Positions 21,895 through 31,700 of a stretch of DNA of 64,000 nt are shown piece after piece (the first letter of the stretch is position 1; every line of letters starts with the position of its first letter). Source of the stretch: Aliigemmobacter aestuarii. Its GTDB lineage: Bacteria; Pseudomonadota; Alphaproteobacteria; Rhodobacterales; Rhodobacteraceae. The translations under genes and the position numbers were made by a program. The notes beneath the pieces were generated by a model. It made no database searches and was not told where the DNA came from. It saw nothing but the letters and a program-made list of their open reading frames with translations. The stretch spans positions 434,001-498,000 of the forward strand of contig NZ_SSND01000002.1 of the NCBI RefSeq assembly GCF_004799285.1, written 5' to 3'.

Positions 21895-22224
21895 ATGAAC
21901 ACCCGCAAGAAACTTTCCGATCTGGCCAAGACGATCCGGTCCAAGAACGCAGGGACCGACAAGATCACCTTCGACATCATTTTCCGCGAACGCGACACCT
22001 ATGACATGGTCAAGCGGTCGGGCGTGCTGACCCGCGAAAGCGTGTGCCGCATCCTGAACGTCGATCCGGCGCGGCTGACGGATTTCGTCGAATACGACCC
22101 GGCCTATGCGATCAAGTTCACCATCCTGCGCGTGCGCCCTTCGGGCAGCGCGGGCGATGGCGACATCTTCGGCGCGCAGCAATACGCGCCCTTCCTGGAT
22201 GTCGATGTCGACATCTCGGCCTGA
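21895..22224 (+). CDS. DUF4387 family protein
   Basis: A 109-residue protein with LAKTIRSKNAGTDKITFDIIF near the start and GDGDIFGAQQYAPFLDVDV at the end, the pattern of DUF4387. These proteins are commonly encoded next to AtuA-like proteins, as here, and probably form a complex with them. No catalytic function can be read. It ends at a strong nested hairpin. Confidence 0.82.
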   Translation: MNTRKKLSDLAKTIRSKNAGTDKITFDIIFRERDTYDMVKRSGVLTRESVCRILNVDPARLTDFVEYDPAYAIKFTILRVRPSGSAGDGDIFGAQQYAPFLDVDVDISA

Positions 22225-22239
22225 TCCCCGGACCTTGGC

Positions 22240-22271
22240 GGTGCGGGCCCGGAACCGGGCCTGCCCGCACC
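22240..22271 (+). terminator. Nested stem-loop after the DUF4387 gene
   Basis: The outer arms GGTGCGG (22240-22246) and CCGCACC (22265-22271) enclose the inner arms GCCCGG (22247-22252) and CCGGGC (22255-22260). It begins 15 bp after the stop codon. No T tract follows. Confidence 0.6.
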
Positions 22272-22772
22272 GGTGCGACACCGGATTTCCGGTCCATCGC
22301 GCCACGATGCTGCCCGGTCGGGAAGGCCTAACCGGCGCGTCGGGCGAATCACGATCCGAATCGTTGGCCGGGAGTGGCTGGACCAGCCGGGCCCTCACCG
22401 GCCCGCCCGTCACCAATGGATGTTTCCGATGAACGAATTATGTCAATATTTGGGCAAGACCCCCAGATATTGCGGACGCGATCCCAACCCGTCCTGCGTT
22501 TCCCGATGATGAACAATACAGGGCCAAAACCCTGCGAATGGCGTCATAACCGCACATTTTTGCTTAAGAAATCCGAAATTCGCACGACTCCGGAGTCCAC
22601 AGGCACAAGGAATTGATCTAGCCTGAACCCATGCCGGAACCGAGTGCGCGCGGCGGTTATCGGCGTGAAATGGGGCGGGAATAAGGCCTGTTTCCAGTTG
22701 CATTTTTAACCGGCGAAGGCCGGGTTATTTCTTGGCCAGTTCCCGTCACCTCTTTTGGGGTGGGGCTGCAAA
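22272..22772. other. Long leader/promoter region upstream of the megasynthase gene
   Basis: About 500 bp without a supported gene. From about 22430 to 22620 the base composition is clearly more AT-rich than the surroundings, as expected for a promoter or for horizontally acquired DNA. A small hairpin-forming stretch (AACCGGC/GCCGGGTT) lies near 22707-22727. I could not assign a -35/-10 pair with confidence. Confidence 0.5.
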
Positions 22773-25700
22773 ATGACAAACTCGGAACGCTTGGCCTTGC
22801 GCGATCTTGGCTATGATCGGTCGCTTGGCCTGTTCGACTGCATCGCGCGTGTACGTGACATCGAGCCGGATCATCCGGCGCTGATCTGCGGCGAACAGAT
22901 CGTCACCTACCGGGAATTGCTGGATGATGCCGACCGCGTGGCCGCACGTCTGATCGCAGCCGGGGTCCGGCATGGCGACCTTGTGGCGCTGGTGGGCGGG
23001 CGGTCGATCGCGACCACGGTGACGATGCTGGGCATCCTGCGCGCCGGTGCCGGATATGTGCCGATCGACCCCGCCTATGACGCCGAGCGGCTGTCGCTGA
23101 TCATCAATGACACGCGCCCCGCGGCGATCCTCTGGCTGGAACCGTTCGGCGATCTGGCGCAGGGGCTGGCAAGGTGCGATGGCGCGACCCGTGCCCCGAT
23201 CCTGCCGGTGGTGGACATCGTGGCCCCCGGCGGCCCTGCATTGAAGGATGCACCGCAGGTCAACGGGGGCGACAAGGCCTGTATCCTTTATACCTCGGGG
23301 TCCACCGGGCGACCGAAGGGCGTGGTGGTGACGCATCGGGGGATCACGCGGCTCGCCTTCGACCAACCGGCCGCCACGATCCTGCCCGAGGACCGGATGC
23401 TGCATGCGGGAACGCTGGCGGCAGATGCCTCGCTTCATGAAACCTGGGTGGCGCTTTGCGCCGGGGCGACGGTGGTCATCATTGACCAGCCGAAACTCGC
23501 CATCGACCTGATTTCCGAAGCCGTGGAAACCCACGGCGTGACAACCGCCGTCTTCTACACCGGTGTCTTCCACCTGATGGCGGAACACGCACCGCAGACG
23601 TTGGGCAGGATGCGCATGGTCGTCTCGGGCGGGGATGTCCTTTCGCCCGTTCTGACAGAACGGATGCTGCAAGCCTATCCGACGTTCCGGCTGTGCAACG
23701 GCTATGGGCCGACGGAAAACACCGTCTTCACCACGATGCACGAAATCCGGCCCGAAGATCTGGACGGCCGTCCCATCCCGATCGGCCGGGCAGAACCCCA
23801 GGGTGAATGTTTCGTCGTCGACGAGGCCCTGAACGAGGTTCCCGATGGCGAGATCGGGCAACTTCTGGTCACCGGCGACGGGCTGGCGGATGGCTATCTG
23901 AACCTGCCCGAACAGACCGCCGAACGCTTCATCCCCGATCCGCGCCCCGGCGCGACCGGGCGTGCCTACATGACCGGCGATCTGGTCCGCCGCCGCGCGA
24001 ACGGCGTGTTCGACTTCTTCGGCCGGGTCGACCGGCAGGTGAAGATCGGCGGCCGCCGGATCGAACTGGACGAGATCGAACATGACCTGCGCGCGCTGCC
24101 GATGCTGGCGGACGCCGCCGTGGCGATGGTGGACCTGTCGCCCGACGACCATCGGATCGGCGCCTTCCTGCGCCCCGAGGGGCCGATGCCCGAGGACGAA
24201 CGCACCTTCCTGCGTGCCGTACGCGCCGAACTGGCAAAGGTCCTGCCCGAGGCGATGCACCCGCGGCATTACATGGTGATGGCCGAATTCCCGCTGACCG
24301 AAAACGGCAAGGTCGACCGCAAGGCGCTGGTGCGGATGGTCACGGCGGAACCGCCTGACATGGCAGCCGCGGACCAGCCGGACGACACCGCCAATGCACC
24401 CCCGGCACCGGCCGAACCTGCCGCGCCCGCGGTGCGCGCGCTGTCGGCTTCGGAGGTCCGCGGGATCATTTCCGATCTGTGGCACGACATGCTGCATTGC
24501 GGGCCGCTGGACGGCGACAGCACCTTTTTCGAGGCGGGCGGCACCTCGCTGCAACTGATCGAGGCCCACGCCCGGCTGGAAGAACTGCTTGGCTTCCACT
24601 TCGACCTGACGCTGATGTTCGAAACGGCACGTCTGGCCGACCTGTCGCGGGAACTGGCGGCGCTGTCCACCTCGGACACGGCGCGCCCCTGGGCCCCTAA
24701 GGTGCAGGCCGAAACGCCTAGTGCCGCCGCCTGCGCCCCAACCTGCGCCCCCGCCGAAGCACTCGCCGAAGCGCCGGCCGAAGCACCGGCCGCACCGGCG
24801 GAACCCGCCGTTCGAAGGATCGACCATCAAGGCGCGATCGCGATCGTCGGCATGGCCGCCCGCCTGCCTGAAAGCGATTCCCTCGCTGCGTTCTGGGAAC
24901 ACCTGCGCGCCGGGCGGAACCTGATCCGCCGCTTCGCCCCCGACGAGATCGAGGACGGCTTCACCCCCGAGGAACGCGCGCGCCCGACCTATGTGCCCGC
25001 GCGCCCCTGGCTGAACGATGTGGACCAGTTCGACGCGAAATTCTTCAAGCTTTACCCCCGCGAAGCCGCCGAGATGGACCCGCAGGGCCGCGTGTTCCTG
25101 GAAATCTGCTACGAGGCGCTGGAAAACGCGGGCCACGACCCGCGCCGCTTTGGCGGGCCGATCGGGGTCTTTGCCGGATCGTCCATGCCGACCTACCTGA
25201 TGCGCCACGTCCTGGGCAGTGGCGACCGGCTTGAGGATTTCACGGCGAATTACCAGGTGGGCAACTACACCGAATTCACCGGCAACCTTCAGGACAGCCT
25301 TGCCACCCGCGTGGCCTTCAAGCTGGATCTGCACGGCCCGGCCTATACGGTGCAGACCGCCTGTTCCACCTCGCTGACCGCGATCTCGCAGGCGGTGATC
25401 AACCTTCGCGCAGGCCAGTGCGACATGGCGCTGGCCGGGGGCGTTTCGATCACCTTCCCGCAAAAGCGCGGCTACTTCTCGCTGGATGGCGGGATCGTTT
25501 CGGCCGATGGCGTCTGCCGTCCCTTCGACGAAGGCGCGAACGGCACGGTCTTTGGCCACGGCGCGGGCGTGGTCGTGCTGCGGCGGCTTGAGGATGCGCT
25601 GGCCGACGGTGACCATATACATGCGGTGATCCGGGGCGTCGGCGTGAACAACGACGGCTCGGACAAGATCGCCTTTACCGCACCCTCGGTCGCAGGCCAG

Positions 25701-28700
25701 GCGGGCGCGATCCGCGCCGCACTGCAGGATGCGGGCATCACCCCCGACAGCATCAGCTATGTCGAATGCCACGGCACCGCCACACCGCTTGGCGATCCGG
25801 TCGAACTGCGCGGTCTGGCCAGCGTCTTTGGCGCAGGCGGCGGGCCGGGCAGTTGCGCGCTTGGATCGGTCAAGGGCAACCTGGGCCATCTGGATGCGGC
25901 GGCGGGCGTCGTCGGTGTGATCAAGACCGCGCTGATGCTGACGCAGGGCGAAATTCCGGCGGTGGCGAATTTCACCCGCCTGAACCCCAAGATCGACCTG
26001 AACGGAACACCCTTCCGCGTGCAGGACCGCACCGCGCCCTGGGTCGCGACCGGGCCGCGCCGGGCCGGGGTCAGCTCGTTCGGGGTGGGCGGCACGAATG
26101 TCCATGTGGTCATGGAAGAGGCGCCGCCCCCCGCCCATGTCGAAACGCCCGAAACGGTGCAGATCCTGCCGATCTCGGCCCGCTCGGCCGAGGCGCTGAC
26201 GGCATTGGCCGCGCGGCTTGCCGACGCGGTCGGCGGCACGGATGCCCCGCCCCTCGCCGATGCCGCCTTCACCCTTCAGGAGGGCCGCACTGCCTACGAG
26301 TTCCACGCCGCCGTGGCCGCCCGCACGGGGGCCGAGGCCGCAGCCGCCCTGCGCGGCCTTTCCGCGCCACGGGCGGCGATCCCTTCGGAACCGCCTGCCA
26401 TCGCCTTCATGTTCCCCGGTCAGGGGTCGCAATACCCCGGCATGGGCAGCGGGCTTTACGGCAGCGAACCTGAATTCGCCCGCTGGATCGACCTTGGCGC
26501 CGAAATCGCCCGGCCGCTGCTGGGGCTGAACATCAACGACCTGCTCTGCTTCGGCGATGTGTCGGACGAGGCGGCAGCGCGTGCCCTTCGCGACACCCGC
26601 CTGACCCAGCCTGCGCTTTACATGATCCAGTTCGCCTGCGCGAAACTGTGGGAATCGCGCGGCATCCGCCCCGACGCGATGATCGGCCATTCGGTGGGTG
26701 AATTCGCGGCGGCGGCGCTGGCCGGGGTGTTTGACTTCGAGACCGGCCTGCGCCTGATCGCGGCACGCGGGCGGCTGATGCAGGATCAGCCGCCGGGCAA
26801 GATGCTGTCGGTCCGCGCGCCTCTGGAACGGCTGCAACCCTTCCTCGACGGGTCGGTGGACCTTGCCGCGCAGAACGCGCCGCAACTGAACGTGCTGGCG
26901 GGCGATGGCGCGGCGATCGCCGCGATGGCCGCGCGGCTTGAGGCTGCGGGCATCCCCAGCAGCCCTCTCCATACCTCGCACGCCTTCCACTCGCGGATGA
27001 TGGACCCGGTCTGCGATGCGCTTGCCGCCGAGATCGCGGGGCTGCGCCTGCAACCGCCGTCCATCCCCTATGTCAGCTGCGTCACCGGCGACTGGATCAC
27101 CCCCGCCGAGGCGACCGATCCGGCCTATTGGGCGCGTCAGGCGCGGCAGGCGGTCCTTTTCGCCGACGGCATCACCCGGCTTGCCGCCACCCGGCCGACG
27201 ATCCTTGTCGAAACCGGGGCGGGGGGCGTGCTGTCGGCCTTTGCCGCGCAGACCCTGCCACGCACAGGCCACGCGGGGATCGTGTCCTCGCTTCCCGACC
27301 ATCGCCGCGAGGTTTCCGACGATGTCGCGATGGCCTCTGCCCTTGGCCGGATCTGGAGCCTGGGCCACCCCGTCGACTGGGCAAGATCCGGCCCGCGCGG
27401 GGCGCGGCGCGTCCCGCTTCCCGGCTATCCGTTCGAACGCAAGCGGTGCTGGATCGACCCGCCCGCCCGTGCCGGACGGGATGCATCGGCACCGTCCGCC
27501 CCCGCATCCACCCTAGTCCCCCAACCGCTGCCCGCACTCGAGGCCGCCCCGGTCAATGCCGCGCCGGCCATCGTTCCGTTCCAGTCACAGGAAAGCCCTG
27601 CCATGACCCTGCCCGCCGCCGCCGACCGCAAGCCGCGCCTGACGACCGAGATCCTTGCCCTGCTCGCCGATCTTTCGGGCGAAGAGCTTGGCCCGGATGA
27701 TGCCGCTGCGACCTTTCTGGAACTGGGGTTCGATTCCCTGTTCCTGGGGCAAGTCTCGCAGAGGCTGGGGGCGGATTATGGTGTCAGCCTGACCTTCCGG
27801 CAGCTTCTGTCGGATTATCCCAGCACGCTGGCGCTGGTCGATCATCTGGATGCCACCCTGCCGCCGGAACCCGCGGCAGCACCCGTTCCCGTCGCGCCGC
27901 CCGCAGCCGCAGCGCCTGCCGTGGCAGTTGCTGCCGCGCCGACGGCCCCCGTTATGGCGACCCCTGCAGTGGCCGCCCCTGTTCTGGCGGCGCCCGCCGC
28001 GGTGCAGGTTCCGGGCGAAGGATTGACCGGCGTCATGCAGGCGCAGATCAACGCCATGCAATCCATCTTCGCACAGCAGATGGCCGTTCTGACCGGTCAA
28101 CCCGCGATGCCCGCCACGCAGGCCGCCCCTGCCCCGGTTCAGGTTCCCCCGGCGGCGGCAACGCCCGTGGCGACAGCGCCCGCCCCCGCGTCAATGCCCG
28201 CCCCGGTGTCAATGCCTGCCCCGGTCGCGGCAGGGTCCGAGGCTGCACCGCCCGCCACGCCTGCGGCAGAAGATGCGACGCCGCCTGCGCGACCCGCCTT
28301 CAGCTTCGGACGCGCCGCCGTGGCGGTGGCCGACCTGACCGACGAACAGAAGGCCTATGCGCAGGATCTTTGCCGCCGCTATTCGGCACGCAGCCCGAAA
28401 TCCAAGGCCTATTGCGACCGCTACCGCCCGGTTCTGGCCGACCCGCGCACCGCCGCCGGGTTCCGCGCCGAATGGAAGGAACTGGTCTATCCGGTGGTGG
28501 CCGACCGGTCCAAGGGCGCCCGGATCTGGGACATCGACGGCAACGAATACATCGACCTCGTGAACGGTTTCGGGCAGACGGCCTTCGGCCATTCCCCCGA
28601 TTTCGTGATCGAGGCGGTAAACCGCCAGATGGAAAAGGGCTTTGCCATCGGCCCGCAATCCGACCTGGCCGGGCCGGTCGCGGAAAGATTTGCACGCATG

Positions 28701-31700
28701 GTCGGGCATGAACGCGTGACCTTCTGCAACACCGGGTCCGAGGCGGTGATGGCCGCGATGCGGCTTGCCCGCGCGGTAACCGGGCGCGAGACGATCGTGG
28801 TCTTTTCCAACGACTACCACGGCCAGTTCGACGAGGTCCTGGTTAAGGGCAAGCAGAAGACGGGCGATGACCCCGCGGCCCTGCCCATCGCACCGGGCAT
28901 CCCGCGGTCGGGCCTGGGCAACATGAAGGTGCTGCCCTATGCCGCCGATGAAACGCTGGACTGGCTGCGCCGGAATGCCGGAAGCCTGGCCGCCGTTCTC
29001 GTCGAACCGGTGCAAAGCCGCCACCCCGAACTGCGCCCGGCCGAATTCGTGCGCGAGGTCCGCCGGATCACCGAGGCCGCCGGGGTCGCGATGGTCATGG
29101 ACGAGGTGGTGACAGGCTTCCGCGTGGGGCCGAAGGGGATGCAGGGTGAATGGGGCATCGCCCCCGACATGGCGACCTATGGCAAGGTCGTGGGCGGCGG
29201 CATGCCCGTGGGCATGCTGGCCGGCAAGCGCCGTTTCATGGATGCGCTGGACGGCGGCACCTGGCAGTTCGGGGATGATTCCATTCCGCAGACCGCCCCC
29301 ACCTTCTTTGCCGGAACCTTCGTGCGCCACCCGCTGGTGCTGGCCGCGGTAGATGCGACGCTGGACCATATCGAACGGCATGGCCCCGACCTCTGGGGCC
29401 GCGTCGCGCAACGGACCGGCGCGCTGGTCGACGAGTTGAACGCGATCCTCGCCGCGCGCGGCCTGCCGCGACTGGTCGAAAGCTATTCCAGCTGGATGAT
29501 CTTCAACCTGGCCAACCACGATCCGAACGCGGCCTTGCTGTTCCCGCTTCTCAGGATGCGGGGGGTGCATGTGCAGGTGGGCTACATGGCGATGTTTACC
29601 ACCGCCCATTCCGAAGAGGATTTCCGCGCCGTGGCCCGCGCCTTCACCGAGGCCGTGGACGAACTGCAATCGGTGGGCATCCTGCGGCCTGTCGGGGCTG
29701 TTACCGCCACCGCCAGCGCGGCGCCCGCCGCAGCACCCGCCACAGCAGTCGCCGCACAGGCGGCGCCCCTTCCGGTTGCCGTGCCCCTGACCGAGGCGCA
29801 GCGCGAGATCTGGATGATCAGCCAACTTGGCGATGAACCGTCCTGCGCGTTCAACGAAAGCTCGTCGATGCGGCTTGAGGGCGCGCTTGACGCGGCCGCC
29901 CTTGAGCGCGCGCTGGCACGGGTGATCGCGCGGCACGACGGGCTGCGGCAGAAGTTCGCCCGAAACGGCGAAACCTTCGACATCCTCGCACCCTTCGCGG
30001 CCGATCTTCCGCTGATCGACCTGTCGGGCGAGACCGATCCCGAGGCAGCGCTGACCGAGGTTCTGGCCGAGGATGCGGGCCAGCCCATCGACCTGGTCGA
30101 AGGCCCGCCTTTCCGCACCTTCCTCGTGAAGCTGTCGGACCGGTTGCATGTTCTGGTGATGAACGCCCATCACATCGTTTGCGACGGCTGGTCCTACAAC
30201 GTGATCTTCCGCGACCTTGCCGCCTTCTATTCCGAGGAAACCGGGCATGGCACCACCAGCCTGCCGCCCGCACCGTCTTTCGCGGATCATGCCAGGGCCG
30301 TCGCCGGGGCCGAACCGCTCCCCGAGGTGCGGGCCTTCTGGCGCGGGGTCTATCACGATCTGCCGGACCTTCCGGAGCTTCCCTCCGACCGCCCGCGCGG
30401 CGCGGTGAAAAGCTATGCCGGCGCGACCTGCACCGCGCATGTGGACGGCGACGTGATGCGCGCCGCCCGCAAGGCCGGGGCCAAGGCGGGATGCACGCTG
30501 TTCTCGACCCTCTTCGCGGCGTTGCAGGTGGTGATTTCGCGGTTGACCGGATCGTCCGACATCGTCCTTGGCGTGCCGACGGGCGGGCAAAGCCTGCTGC
30601 CGAACCCCGATCTTGTGGGCCACTGCGTCAACTTCCTGCCGATCCGCGCCCCGATCGACGCCAAGGACACGATGGCAGAGCACCTTGCCCGCGTGGGGCG
30701 GACGGTGATGAACGCCTTCGACCATCAGGATTACACCTATGGCACGATGGTCCGCGATCTGGGGGTGGAACGGTCGTTGAACCGCCTGCCGCTGACCGAG
30801 ATCCAGTTCAATCTGGAAAAACTCGCGGACGGGCTCCAGATGGGCGGCATTCAGGCGATCGTCCACCCGAACGCCAAGCGGGCGGTGAATTTCGATCTGT
30901 TCGTCAACGTGGTCGAACGGAAGGACGGTCTGCGCATCGACGTGGATTATAACCGCGACCTTTACGACGCCTCGACCGTCGAGCGGTGGATCGGGCATCT
31001 GGACACCGTTCTGCGGGAAATGGCCGCCGGGCTGGATCGCCCGGTTGCCAGCTTCCCGATCCTGACCGCAGCCGAAACCGGATGGCTGGCCGAGACGGTC
31101 AATGCAACCCGCGCCGATTATCCGCAGGATGCGCTGATCCACGATCTGGTGGCCGAAGTCGCGCGCGCCAATCCCGACCGCGTCGCCATCGAAGACGCGC
31201 GCGGAACCGTCAGCTACGGGGCGATGATGGCCCGCGTCGATGCGGTGGCCGCGGCGGTGCAGGCGGCGCTGCCCGCACCGGGCGGGCGGGTGGCCGTGGC
31301 GATGCAGCGCACCTCCGACACGATCGTGGCGCTTCTGGGGGTGATGAAGGCGGGCCACGCCTATGTGCCGATGGACCCGACCCAGCCCGAAGCCCGGCTG
31401 CGCGCCGTGCTGGCGGCGTCGCGGGCGGATGCGATCCTGCACGACGCCCCTGCAACACCGGCCTTTGCCACGGGTTCGGCGGCACGGCTGATCGCGATGG
31501 CCGGCCTTGTCGAAGGGGCCACGCCTGCCCCTGTCAGCCGAAGCGCCAACCCTTCGGCCTATGTGATCTTCACATCAGGATCGACCGGAACGCCGAAGGG
31601 CGTCGAAGTCGGGCATCGGCAGGTCGTCAACCTGCTGACCTCGATGGCGCGTGAACCCGGCTTCGGGGCGAATGACGCGCTTCTGGCCGTGACGACCAAG

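Noticed and set aside
22746-27368. A 1,540-codon open frame on the minus strand opposite the megasynthase
   Set aside because: The plus strand in this stretch encodes A, PCP, KS and AT domains with intact motifs. The antisense frame has low-complexity Arg/His/Gly composition typical of GC-rich shadow frames.
28209-31442. A 1,077-codon minus-strand open frame
   Set aside because: It is a shadow of the ACP-aminotransferase-C-A2 part of the megasynthase and shows no domain of its own.
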